Assembly: GCA_025458865.1 (NCBI GenBank)
Contig: JALORP010000001.1
Location: 1-64,000 of the forward strand
Length of the DNA: 64,000 nucleotides
Source of the DNA: Steroidobacteraceae bacterium
Lineage (GTDB): Bacteria; Pseudomonadota; Gammaproteobacteria; Steroidobacterales; Steroidobacteraceae
Direction: 5' to 3'
Part shown: piece after piece, positions 56,577 through 64,000 of the stretch
Layout: each line of letters starts with the position of its first letter
Position numbering within the stretch: position 1 is the stretch's first letter
Notes under the pieces: generated by a model
Seen by the model: the letters and a program-made list of their open reading frames with translations, nothing else
What the model was told of the DNA's origin: nothing
Databases searched by the model: none
Program-made: the position numbers and the translations under genes

Positions 56577-57521
56577 CTACGCGAACGGGCCCGCGACCAA
56601 ACCGTCCGCCAGCGCGTCGAGCACATCGCGCTTCGCCAGCCGCGCGAGCCACGCATCGGGAATGCCCTCGACGCCGTAGTACGCGCCGGCGAGCTGGCCG
56701 TGGATGGCCGCGGTCGTGTCCGCGTCCTCGCCGAGGTTCGCCGCGAGCAGGCAGCCGCTCGGGAAGTCTTTGGTCCGCGCGAATGCCCACAGGGCTGCCT
56801 CGAGCGCGCGCACCACGTGGCCGCTGCCGCGGATCATGGGCGGCTCGCGCACGCGGAAGGTGCCGCCGGCCACCGCCTCGACCTCCGGGTGGAGCTCGCC
56901 GGGGGCCCACTGCCCGGCCACGGGGTGGAAGCGCGGGGCGAGCAGCGTCGCCTTGTCGAGGCCCGCGAGCGCGCCGAGGATCAGCCCGGCGAAGTAGCGG
57001 CAGGCGTCGACGCATACGGGCAGCGCGTGCGTGGTGCGCGAGCTCTCGCCCGCGAGCTGGATGGCGAGCGGCGGGTCGTGGCGGAAGAAGAGCGGCACCG
57101 GGGCGAGGCGCATCAGCGAGCCGTTGCCCGCGGAGCGCTCCGTCGTGCCGCCGCTGAAAGGCTCGCCCGACCACTCGAAGCGCTCGAGCGCCGCGCGGGT
57201 CGCGTTGCCGATGTCGAAGCACTGGCCGGTGGAGGACAGGTGCCCCTCCTTCCACCACCGCAGGTAGCGCTTGCACTGGTCGAGCGGCACGAAGCCGCCG
57301 CACTCGACCAGGCTCTCCGCGAGGCAAAGCGCCATGGAGGTGTCGTCGGTCCACTGTCCCGGCTTCAGGCCGAAGGGGCCGCCGCCGATCATGTCGGTCA
57401 CCGGCGCGAAATCGCCGGGCCGCTTGAACTCGAGCGTCGTGCCAAGCGCGTCGCCGGCCGCGAGGCCGAGCACGGACCCGCGCACGCGGCTTTGGATCGT
57501 GGGGCGACCGTCCGTCGTCAT
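56577..57521 (-). CDS. ADP-ribosylglycohydrolase family protein (DraG-like)
   Basis: 314 aa. Removes ADP-ribose from modified substrates using two Mg ions. The metal ligands lie in GLAAGDALGTTLEF, GQWTDDTSMALCLAESL (T-D-D) and NLGEDADTTAAIHGQLAGAYYG (D-x-D-T). An all-alpha cytoplasmic fold. No ADP-ribosyltransferase gene is nearby, so the target is unknown. The ATG at 57521 has GGGAGGAG just upstream; the frame is open to 57554. Confidence 0.9.
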   Translation of the reverse strand: MTTDGRPTIQSRVRGSVLGLAAGDALGTTLEFKRPGDFAPVTDMIGGGPFGLKPGQWTDDTSMALCLAESLVECGGFVPLDQCKRYLRWWKEGHLSSTGQCFDIGNATRAALERFEWSGEPFSGGTTERSAGNGSLMRLAPVPLFFRHDPPLAIQLAGESSRTTHALPVCVDACRYFAGLILGALAGLDKATLLAPRFHPVAGQWAPGELHPEVEAVAGGTFRVREPPMIRGSGHVVRALEAALWAFARTKDFPSGCLLAANLGEDADTTAAIHGQLAGAYYGVEGIPDAWLARLAKRDVLDALADGLVAGPFA

Positions 57522-57591
57522 GGGGCTCCTCCCTGGATCTCGGTTGATTATCACCGAAGCGATGGTTCAGGGAATGACCCAGGGAGAGGGG

Positions 57592-58239
57592 CTATTTGTC
57601 CTTCGGGTAGCCCACCGTCTGCGAAAGCAGCACCTGCTGGTCGTGGTTCAGGCCGAGCGCGTCGGCGATCGCGCCGCGATCGATCCAGGCGCGGATCACC
57701 GTCGCGAGCCCCTCGCTAGCCGCGAAGAGATACACATTCTGTGCGATCGCGCCGGCCGCAGCGGACGCAAAGCTCTCCCGGTGGGCCACGGGCACACGCC
57801 GCATGCGTGCGTGGTCGGCCACGTACACGAGGTCGAGCGGCGCCTCGTCCACGAAGTCCTGGTAGCCCGTGACGCGCCTCAGGTCGCTGGCCGCCACCAG
57901 CACGAGCGAATGCATCTTTGCGTCGTAGCGGTAGGCGCCTTCGGGCAGCGCGACATAGACGTCGATCTCCTGCGCATCCAGGGCCGACGGCGCGGTCCGT
58001 CCGCCGCCGCGGCGGTTCACGCCGTAGGCCGCCCAGAGGAGGCTCGACAGTTGCGGTCGCGGCAGCGGATCCTGCCTGAACTCGCGCGAGGAGCGGCGCC
58101 GGGCGATCGCCTGCATGAGCGGCAGGCCGCTCCTGCGATCCGGCGTTGGCAGCTTGATCGTCGGCCTGGCGTCACCCCTGGCCGGCTTCGGCCGCAGCTG
58201 GCCCATCATCCCGAGCGCGAACTTGGCGAGCGTGTTCAT
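57592..58239 (-). CDS. SagB/ThcOx-type nitroreductase-family oxidoreductase
   Basis: 215 aa FMN-binding protein. RRRSSREFRQDPLPRPQLSS has the FMN-phosphate-binding arginines, LLWAAYGVNRRGGGRTAPSA is the SagB-type signature, and GAIAQNVYLFAASEGLATVI is the conserved helix of the fold. SagB-type enzymes oxidise azoline rings in peptide natural products, but stand-alone copies without a cyclodehydratase, as here, occur widely and have other or unknown jobs. The first 20 residues are mildly hydrophobic but do not look like a classical signal. Confidence 0.85.
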   Translation of the reverse strand: MNTLAKFALGMMGQLRPKPARGDARPTIKLPTPDRRSGLPLMQAIARRRSSREFRQDPLPRPQLSSLLWAAYGVNRRGGGRTAPSALDAQEIDVYVALPEGAYRYDAKMHSLVLVAASDLRRVTGYQDFVDEAPLDLVYVADHARMRRVPVAHRESFASAAAGAIAQNVYLFAASEGLATVIRAWIDRGAIADALGLNHDQQVLLSQTVGYPKDK

Positions 58240-58415
58240 GGCGAGCCCCCGATGCGATCCGCAGGCAGGGCGAAGATGACGCGGCGCCGGTGCCGCGACA
58301 AGACGGGGTTTCCGCGAGACGTCGCACGGCCGTGCGACGTGCGCCCCCGCACAGAATCGCGCGGGTGCCGGCAGTTTCCCTTGACGGCGGCGGTGGCGAG
58401 GGATACTTCCATGCC

Positions 58416-59045
58416 ATGAAACTCGTAATCACCCTCGTCGCATCGGCTCTCGTCCTGGGTTCGGTGGTGCCTGCGGCTGTTCTGGCCCAGTCCCCGGGCG
58501 ATCGCACGGCGGCTACCACCGCTACCGTCGCTGATGAGCCGGACGCCGGCCGTCCTGTCGGCAGTTCGGCCTTTGTCGTCGTGACCCCCGTTACCGGTGG
58601 CGAGGCGACATCCGCACCGATAGGCGGCGACGGCCAGTTCAAGCTGTCCGGCCTCCCGCCTGGCCGCTACCGCCTCGCGATCACCTCGCGGCCGGCGAAG
58701 CAGACCCAGGGCGCTACCTTCGGCGAGCGCGTCAACGCCGGGATAAAGCCCACGGGCCCCTCCGTCGCCGACGGAACCGGCGCCTCGGGCGCGAAATCGA
58801 AGCACGACACGGCCAAGAACTCGATCTCGAACGTCCGTGTGCACGAGAGCGGCGGGCCGGCGCAGGGTGGCACGAGCGCGGCGGCGGCCGAGGGCAAGTA
58901 CAAGATCGACGGCGGCATGCCGAACCGCATCTCGATGAACGTGACCGTCGGGCGCACGACCCGCGCGCTCGAGGTGGATGGCGAAGCCATCGAAGTCGAG
59001 GTCGCGCCGGGTGGCGTCCTTGCTGGGCGCGTGAGCGCCAAGTAA
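58416..59045 (+). CDS. Hypothetical exported protein, carboxypeptidase-regulatory-like
   Basis: 209 aa. Signal peptide MKLVITLVASALVLGSVVPA ending AVLAQ. The mature part starts with a short beta-sandwich-like unit (GSSAFVVVTPVTGG ... GDGQFKLSGLPPGRYRLAIT), the pattern of carboxypeptidase-regulatory or CarboxypepD_reg-like domains, followed by a low-complexity region and another strand-rich stretch (GMPNRISMNVTVGRTTRALE). Probably periplasmic. An in-frame start at 58290 is possible but would bury the signal peptide. Confidence 0.7.
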   Translation: MKLVITLVASALVLGSVVPAAVLAQSPGDRTAATTATVADEPDAGRPVGSSAFVVVTPVTGGEATSAPIGGDGQFKLSGLPPGRYRLAITSRPAKQTQGATFGERVNAGIKPTGPSVADGTGASGAKSKHDTAKNSISNVRVHESGGPAQGGTSAAAAEGKYKIDGGMPNRISMNVTVGRTTRALEVDGEAIEVEVAPGGVLAGRVSAK

Positions 59046-59315
59046 CCTGCGGCGGACCGTCGGCGGCGCGCCGGCCAATCCACGGCGCCGGCAGCACGCG
59101 GATCTGTGACCGCGGTCGACGTTCCGGCCCGCAGATCGCGCGCATCGTTCTCCCACGGTTGCCCCGGCCCGCGTCGGATCCTCAGATCGACGGCGGTCCC
59201 CCGGGGCAGCATGAGGCGAGCCATGCGCGACGAGGCGCATGCGGAGCGTCCGCCGATCGGGACGGTGGTGGGCGCGATGGAACGCGCGTCGCGCATCTGC
59301 CGCCGCAGCCCGGTA
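59046..59315. other. Non-coding stretch upstream of the decayed toxin-antitoxin pair
   Basis: I see no gene, strong promoter or repeat in this part. Some open frame exists on both strands, as is usual at this GC content, but none has a recognisable product or good start. It may contain the eroded 5' part of the antitoxin gene that follows. Confidence 0.5.
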
Positions 59316-59485
59316 CCGAAGGGCAGGGTGCCGCCCGAGGTGTTGCGCCGACTGAGCCCGTGCGCGACGGCCAGATCGTGCTCACGCCGATGCGCATCCA
59401 GCGCGGCGATGCGGTGCGGGCCAGGCTTGTCGCCCTCGGGCTCGGTGAGGCCGACGTCGCTGACGCTGGGCGCGCAGGCTTGTAG
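59316..59485 (+). pseudogene. Decayed AbrB-type antitoxin gene
   Basis: Two pieces in different frames: PKGRVPPEVLRRLS, which matches the core of an AbrB/MazE domain (K-G-R/Q-V-x-x-P-x-x-x-R), then RDGQIVLTPMRIQRGDAVRA and RLVALGLGEADVADA, the usual C-terminal tail of antitoxins paired with COG1569-type PIN toxins, ending in a stop at 59485. The frameshift and the absent start make it inactive. Confidence 0.6.
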
Positions 59486-59647
59486 GCGAGCCGCTTCGTA
59501 CCGCTGGCGAGCACTGCCACGGCGCAGGAGTTGGTGCGCGTGCCTGGCTACCCGAAATTCCGGCTTTCGCCTGCCGACCAGGAAGAGTTGCTCGCCGACT
59601 GGTTGCCGTGGGTCGCGCAGGCTTGGGTGCGACGCCCAGGACGCTAG
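59486..59647 (+). pseudogene. Fragment of a PIN-domain toxin (COG1569 type)
   Basis: The frame directly after the antitoxin stop reads ASRFVPLASTATAQELVRVP and YPKFRLSPADQEELLADWLP, the middle part of the PIN-toxin family (consensus RFVPLVS-AT--EL-RVLAYPKF-LS--E-EELLADYLP), and ends at a stop at 59645. The first strand with the catalytic aspartate and the C-terminal half with the other acidic residues are missing, so the gene is dead. Confidence 0.65.
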
Positions 59648-59681
59648 TATCACGGAACCAAGCACGGAACCGAGGCTTTCG

Positions 59682-60302
59682 ATGGCGTGGAAAGGGATTC
59701 TCGTCGAATGGAACGACGACCGCGGCTTCGGCTTCATCCAGCCGGCCGAGGGTGGCGAGCGCGTGTTCTGCCACATCAGCGAGTTTCGCGAGCGCGGCCG
59801 GCGGCCGGCCCGTGGGCAGGTCCTGGTCTACGAGCTGACACGCGACGAGCGTGGCCGCCCGCGTGCGCAGCAGGTCCGTTACCCGAACGCGGCGCCACGC
59901 CCCGTATCTCCACCGGTCGCGTCACCGCGACTCGGTGCATCGATCGTTGGTTCAGGCGTCTTCGTGGCGATCATCGTTGGCGCGGCAGCGCTGGGCCGGT
60001 TGAGCTGGTTCGTGCCGGCGTGGATTGCCGGCTGCAGTGCCTTCCTGTTCCTGCTCTACGTGTGGGACAAGACCGCGGCGGAAGGCCGACGCTGGCGAAC
60101 GCAGGAGAAGACGCTCAACCTGCTCGCCTTGCTCGGCGGCTGGCCGGGCGGCTGGATCGCCCAGCAGGCGGCACGTCACAAGACGCGCAAGGCCTCATTC
60201 CAAGCGGAGTTCTGGCTGGCAGTGATCGTCAACGTCGTCGTGCTGGGATGGCTGGTGTACACAGGTGGCGACCCGGTGGCGCTCCTGCACCCGTCGGGCT
60301 GA
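59682..60302 (+). CDS. Cold-shock domain / DUF1294 membrane fusion protein
   Basis: 206 aa. Residues 1-65 are a cold-shock domain with the RNP1-like DRGFGFIQP and RNP2-like RVFCHISEF, able to bind single-stranded nucleic acid. After a Pro/Arg-rich linker come membrane helices and DUF1294 (AFLFLLYVWDKTAAEGRRWR, TQEKTLNLLALLGGWPGGWI, AQQAARHKTRKASFQAEFW). This fusion is common in Gammaproteobacteria; its function is unknown but it places an RNA-binding domain at the membrane. Confidence 0.9.
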   Translation: MAWKGILVEWNDDRGFGFIQPAEGGERVFCHISEFRERGRRPARGQVLVYELTRDERGRPRAQQVRYPNAAPRPVSPPVASPRLGASIVGSGVFVAIIVGAAALGRLSWFVPAWIAGCSAFLFLLYVWDKTAAEGRRWRTQEKTLNLLALLGGWPGGWIAQQAARHKTRKASFQAEFWLAVIVNVVVLGWLVYTGGDPVALLHPSG

Positions 60303-60556
60303 ATTGGCGAGCGACCAGCGAGAGTGCAGCGTGTCGAGATTCGTGCTCCATTGCGGCTTATGATGGGTGCTGGCAAGAAAACGCGTCGCAATGCCGTTAC
60401 GTCGCCGGTAGAGATCTACGGGCCCGAACGTGAACGTGAGTTCGACACAGCGGAGGCCGAGCTCGCAGATACACTGCCGGCTGGCCGCCGCATCACGCTT
60501 TCGGCGCCATCACGACCGGGATCTGACCGGCGGTCGTAGACGCGATGGAGCGAGGC

Positions 60557-60739
60557 ATGACGACGACCCTGGCTACCAAGCAGGACCTCCGGCTCATCCG
60601 CCAGGAGATCGTGGCTCTGCGTGGCAGCACCGCCAGGGACCTCGACAACCTGCGCCTCAAGATGACGGTCCAGCTCGGCACGATGTTCATGGTCGGCATG
60701 GGCCTGCTGTTCGCCGCGTTGAGGCTGACCTCGTCCTGA
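60557..60739 (+). CDS. Small coiled-coil membrane protein
   Basis: 60 aa. A helical N-terminus (ATKQDLRLIRQEIVALRGST and RDLDNLRLKM) leads into one membrane helix (LGTMFMVGMGLLFAALRLT). Short proteins of this build, resembling the tail of the DUF1640/CCDC90-like group, are frequent in Proteobacteria and of unknown role. GGAG is 6 nt before the ATG at 60557. The 254 bp before it holds no convincing gene. Confidence 0.55.
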   Translation: MTTTLATKQDLRLIRQEIVALRGSTARDLDNLRLKMTVQLGTMFMVGMGLLFAALRLTSS

Positions 60740-60886
60740 GCAGCCGCCGCGGCGGCGTGGCGATCCATTCGCCCCGCTCGTTGGCCGAGCGCATCCTGGA
60801 CTGATCGGCGCCGGCGTCGTCCCGGCTACAATACGGGCCGCGCGAGCCGGGCGGAGTTCCGGCTCCCTCAATGAGTTCGTTCAGCC

Positions 60887-62605
60887 ATGCCTGCCGCCTC
60901 CGCGGACAACCCCACCCACTTCCAGCGCTGGCGCCGCGACACGCTCGTGCCCTTCGAGCACCGCGCCTTCGCGCTCTTCTGGTGGGCGTCGCTCGCCTCC
61001 GCCTTCGGCAGCATGATCCAGACGGTGGGCGCCTCGTGGCTCATGGCGACCATTGCGCCGTCGGTGGACATGGTGGCCCTCGTGCAGACGGCGGCGGCGC
61101 TGCCTTTCTTCTTCCTCTCGCTCATCGCTGGCGCGCTCGCGGATACGCGCGATCGGCGCCGGCTGATGCTCGTCTCGCAGTGGCTGACCCTGGCGGCCTC
61201 GGTCGCGCTCGCCGTCGTCGCGTTCACGGGCGGCGTCACGCCGTCGCTGCTGCTCGCGCTCACTTTCCTCATCGGCTGCGGCGCCGCGCTCTTCGCGCCG
61301 GCCTGGCAGGCTTCCATCGGCGACCTGGTCCCGCGCGAGCAGATCCCGCCGGCCGTCATGGCCAACGCGGTCGGGTTCAACATGGCCCGCAGCCTTGGCC
61401 CGGCGATCGGCGGCGTGATCGTGGCGGTCCTCGGGGCGGCGGTCGCGTTCGTCATCAACGCCGTGTCCTACCTCGGCATGATCGCCACGCTCCTGTGGTG
61501 GCGGCCGGCCCGCGTGCGCAGCGAGCTGCCGCCCGAGCCCCTGGGCACGGCGATTGCCGCGGGCGTGCGCTACGTCAGCCTCTCGCCGCACCTGCTCGCT
61601 ATCCTGCTGCGCTGCGCCCTCTACACCATTCCCATCGCGGCGGCGCCGGCGCTGATGCCGATCGTGGCGCGCGACCTGCTGGGCGGCGGCGCGCCGACTT
61701 TCGGAATCCTGCTCGGCGCCTTCGGCATCGGGGCCATGCTCGGCGCGCTCGCCAGCGCGACGCTGCGCCAGCGCTTCCGTGCCGACGCGCTGCTGAGGGT
61801 GCTCGCCGCCATGGCTTGCGTGGCGCTCATCGCCATCGGCCAGAGCCGCTGGGCCGCGCTGACGGTGCTGGCCCACGTGCTGGCGGGCTCGACGTGGACG
61901 CTCGGCTTCGCCAACTTCAACATCGCGGTGCAGCTGTCCTCGCCGCGCTGGGTGACCGGCCGGATGCTTGCGACCTACCAGACGGTCGCGTTCGCCGGCG
62001 TGGCGCTCGGCAGCTGGTGCTGGGGCTTGGTCGCCCACGCCCAAGGCCTGCGCGAGGCCCTGACGTTGGCCGGGCTCTCGGCACTGGTGTCGCTCATCGC
62101 CGCGCGCTGGCTGCCGGTGTCGGTCGCGCCGCTGGGGTCACTGGATCCGCGGGCGGGCGCGGCGCTGAACCCGCCCAGCGCCGCGATTCACTCGGCCTCG
62201 GGGCCGATCGTCGTCACCATCGAGTACCGCGTCCCCGCGGAAAGCGCGGCCGAGTTCGTGGCCGTGGCGAATGAGCTTGGGCGGCTGCGGCGCCGGGACG
62301 GCGCGCGCGCGTGGTCGGTGAGCCAGGACATCGATGCGCCAGAGGTGTGGGTCGAGCGGTTCGAGCACCCGACCTGGCTGGACTACCTGCGCTGGCGGAC
62401 CCGGCCGACGCAGTCGGACCAGCTGGTCCGCGCGCGCCTGGCGAAGCTCGTGGTCGGCGAGCACGGCACCGTGCGCCGGCTCGTCGCGAGGCCCACCGGC
62501 GCCGAGCCGCTCGGCGCCTCGTCCGGCCCCGAGCGCGAGGCGACGGCGGCCCGCCCGCTCGAGCGTGCCGTCGAGCGCGACCTGCACACCGACCTCACCG
62601 CCTAG
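60887..62605 (+). CDS. MFS transporter (DHA3/EntS-like, MFS_3) with C-terminal soluble domain
   Basis: 572 aa. Residues 1 to about 425 have twelve membrane helices, with the loop 2-3 motif GALADTRDRRRLMLVSQ and FNMARSLGPAIGGVIVA typical of the MFS_3 exporters. A soluble C-terminal domain of about 120 residues follows (VTIEYRVPAESAAEFVAVAN; SVSQDIDAPEVWVERFEHPT), like an antibiotic-biosynthesis-monooxygenase-type ferredoxin-like fold. Likely drives proton-coupled export of a small molecule; substrate unknown. No clear Shine-Dalgarno before the ATG at 60887. Confidence 0.88.
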   Translation: MPAASADNPTHFQRWRRDTLVPFEHRAFALFWWASLASAFGSMIQTVGASWLMATIAPSVDMVALVQTAAALPFFFLSLIAGALADTRDRRRLMLVSQWLTLAASVALAVVAFTGGVTPSLLLALTFLIGCGAALFAPAWQASIGDLVPREQIPPAVMANAVGFNMARSLGPAIGGVIVAVLGAAVAFVINAVSYLGMIATLLWWRPARVRSELPPEPLGTAIAAGVRYVSLSPHLLAILLRCALYTIPIAAAPALMPIVARDLLGGGAPTFGILLGAFGIGAMLGALASATLRQRFRADALLRVLAAMACVALIAIGQSRWAALTVLAHVLAGSTWTLGFANFNIAVQLSSPRWVTGRMLATYQTVAFAGVALGSWCWGLVAHAQGLREALTLAGLSALVSLIAARWLPVSVAPLGSLDPRAGAALNPPSAAIHSASGPIVVTIEYRVPAESAAEFVAVANELGRLRRRDGARAWSVSQDIDAPEVWVERFEHPTWLDYLRWRTRPTQSDQLVRARLAKLVVGEHGTVRRLVARPTGAEPLGASSGPEREATAARPLERAVERDLHTDLTA

Positions 62606-62624
62606 GGTTGGCGGCGGCCGACGA

Positions 62625-63005
62625 TCAGAGCTTTAGCGCGAGCGAGATCGCAACGAGCGAGAGCAGCCCGACGATGGCGAGGCAGTAGCCGAGTCGCAGC
62701 ACCAGCACGCGGTTCATCTCGGCGCGCCGGATCAGGTTGGCGTTCTGCTCGGCCAGTTCCTTGATGAGCGTCGAGGATGCGAGCACCTGCTCGTTGAGGC
62801 TGGCCACCGTTGCCTCGAGGGCGTCGACCCTCGCCTCTGGCGATACTGCGACGCCAGCAGCCGGCGTGGCGCCGGTGGCCTGCGTGCCAGACTTCCTGGC
62901 GGCGGTGTCCCACAGCTTCCTGGCGCTGTCGAGCACCGCCGGGGCGTTCCGGATCACCTCGGTCCACGGCACCAGCTGGAGCACCGTCACCCACGGTATG
63001 GCCAT
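62625..63005 (-). CDS. Hypothetical protein with coiled coil and C-terminal membrane helix
   Basis: 126 aa. MAIPWVTVLQLVPWTEVIRN, then a short coiled coil (RVDALEATVASLNEQVLASS, LIKELAEQNANLIRRAEMNR) and one membrane helix (LVLRLGYCLAIVGLLSLVAISLALKL). It looks like a small tail-anchored protein; similar proteins occur near envelope genes but carry no function. GGGAGAGAG lies upstream of the ATG at 63005. Confidence 0.72.
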   Translation of the reverse strand: MAIPWVTVLQLVPWTEVIRNAPAVLDSARKLWDTAARKSGTQATGATPAAGVAVSPEARVDALEATVASLNEQVLASSTLIKELAEQNANLIRRAEMNRVLVLRLGYCLAIVGLLSLVAISLALKL

Positions 63006-63104
63006 TGGCGTCTCTCTCCCGTCAGCGCGGCCCGGCGGGCCACCGTGCAAGGGTGGACCGCCGCGGCATCCGCGAAGTTCTTCCGTTCGCGTGGGCTCCG
63101 CGCA

Positions 63105-63926
63105 CTATTCCTCGTGCGCGTGCGCCTTCCTCATGAAGTCGTCGTTCACGCCCTTCTTGTGGCACTTCCCGCAGAAGCCCTTGTCGGGCATGACGAGGCC
63201 GGCGGCACGCGCCTTGTCGGGATCCTTCATGACGGACTTCGACTTGTACTCGCTGCCGGGGCCATGGCAACCCTCGCAGTCGAGCGGCGGCTTGCGCGCG
63301 GCATGCGGGTCCTTCGCCCAGGACTCGTACTGCACGTCGTGGCAGTCGCCGCATTCCTCGCTGCCGATCCGGGTCAGGCCCGGCTTGGTCGCGGCCACTT
63401 CCACGACACCACCCGGATCCACGATGTCCGCCGTCGGGGACGGGGCGGGCTCGTGCACCGCGGGCTTCGGTGCAGGCGCAGGCGCGGCGGCGAGCGCCGC
63501 GGGAGTGGCGGCGAGCGGCTGCGACGCCGTCGGTGCAGCCGGCCTCGGAGCAGTCGGCGCAGGCGCGACGGGCCTCGCGGGTGGCGTGACCGCTGGAGCC
63601 GCCATGGCGACAGGCGCCGGCGCGGCTGCGGCGGGCTTCACGGGTGGCATGGCGGCTGGCGTCGTGGTGCTCGGGGGCGCTGGCGTGGGCGCCAAGGCCT
63701 CGGCCGGCGCGAACGTAGCGGCGACCGCTTCCGGTTCCGGCGCGCTGGCGGGCTCGGCGGCCTCTTCCTGCGGCAGCGGCGCAGGCGCGGTCACGGCGGG
63801 TTCAGGGGCCTGGGCAGGCGCGGCGGTCGCCTCGGGCTGGGCGGGGCCGGATGATTCCTGCGAACAGCCGGCCATGAGCAGGGCGGCGAACAGGCATGCC
63901 CCGATGAGGCTGGTTCTCGTCCTCAT
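63105..63926 (-). CDS. Triheme cytochrome c lipoprotein with long Pro/Ala linker
   Basis: 273 aa. Lipoprotein signal MRTRTSLIGACLFAALLMAGC; about 150 residues of Pro/Ala-rich low-complexity linker; then a compact C-terminal domain with three heme-binding CXXCH motifs at C192-H196 (CGDCH), C217-H221 (CEGCH) and C252-H256 (CGKCH), and extra His residues (DPHAARKP; RKAHAHEE) as possible distal ligands. The layout resembles c554/DmsE-type multiheme electron carriers. It is probably an envelope-anchored electron shuttle on a flexible tether. GGAGG lies 8 nt before the ATG. Confidence 0.88.
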   Translation of the reverse strand: MRTRTSLIGACLFAALLMAGCSQESSGPAQPEATAAPAQAPEPAVTAPAPLPQEEAAEPASAPEPEAVAATFAPAEALAPTPAPPSTTTPAAMPPVKPAAAAPAPVAMAAPAVTPPARPVAPAPTAPRPAAPTASQPLAATPAALAAAPAPAPKPAVHEPAPSPTADIVDPGGVVEVAATKPGLTRIGSEECGDCHDVQYESWAKDPHAARKPPLDCEGCHGPGSEYKSKSVMKDPDKARAAGLVMPDKGFCGKCHKKGVNDDFMRKAHAHEE

Positions 63927-64000
63927 GCGCGGATCCTCCGTGCGAATGGCGGTCGAGAGGGGGGACGGCCCGATGGTAAGCCTGAACGCGCGCCGCCCGC

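Noticed and set aside
60324-60539. A 71-codon frame on the plus strand
   Set aside because: No Shine-Dalgarno, no recognisable domain and uneven composition; not enough to call a gene.

Overview
The window is about 70% GC, densely coded on both strands, with no rRNA, tRNA or CRISPR array that I could recognise. The gene content points to an environmental, aerobic Gammaproteobacterium: OxyR with its two redox cysteines, a transporter-fused sensor kinase paired with a NarL-type regulator, DUF3014 and DUF3187 proteins, TonB-dependent receptors of the QXXX-family style, an HAE1-type RND pump and several exported S9 peptidases. The lineage is an inference; a marker-gene tree would be needed to place it.

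Region 1 (1-7.9 kb, all minus strand): a PQQ-dependent alcohol dehydrogenase broken by a 55-bp tandem duplication, then an operon read right to left: periplasmic adaptor lipoprotein, RND pump, TetR regulator, class V aminotransferase/cysteine-desulfurase-like enzyme. A perfect 16-bp palindrome sits over the likely promoter.

Region 2 (7.9-23 kb) looks like one functional locus for polyhydroxybutyrate (PHB) or related short-chain hydroxyacid polymers: acyl-CoA synthetase, 3-hydroxybutyrate oligomer hydrolase, type-2 short-chain PHA depolymerase, TonB-dependent receptor, GntP-type permease, an SSS-transporter/histidine kinase/receiver hybrid (CrbS/MxtR-like) and a NarL-type response regulator (CrbR/ErdR-like) behind oxyR. 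Three exact copies of TACGTTAGTACTATT occur in it, each 54-101 bp upstream of these catabolic genes. I saw no other exact copy in the window. A PIN/AbrB toxin-antitoxin pair is lodged between two of the copies. This is my leading candidate for an undescribed system.

Region 3 (23-39.4 kb) is mixed housekeeping and envelope material: SDR, gamma-glutamyltransferase, dienelactone hydrolase, DUF3014, a MarR regulator and membrane protein sharing an operator-like sequence, a NarX-like orphan kinase, an exported Mn-type superoxide dismutase, a glycine-zipper lipoprotein behind a fourfold 11-bp repeat, peptide deformylase, a TraR/DksA-type zinc-finger protein and a large DUF5666-like lipoprotein. Two gene fragments and several REP-like palindromes lie here.

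Region 4 (39.4-47.8 kb) is a second catabolic island: a MalT-like LuxR regulator, a 20-bp palindrome, then overlapping genes for a hydantoinase/oxoprolinase A-type protein, a DUF917 (S-methyl-thiohydantoin desulfurase-type) protein and an Asp/Glu/hydantoin racemase, followed by a TonB-dependent receptor. It reads as a TonB-coupled (thio)hydantoin or cyclic-amide utilisation operon.

Region 5 (47.8-64 kb): two exported S9 peptidases, hemolysin III, UPF0178, a small DUF2256 gene, an esterase, a coiled-coil membrane protein, an ADP-ribosylglycohydrolase, a SagB-type nitroreductase, a decayed AbrB/PIN toxin-antitoxin pair, a cold-shock/DUF1294 fusion, an MFS exporter and a triheme cytochrome c lipoprotein.
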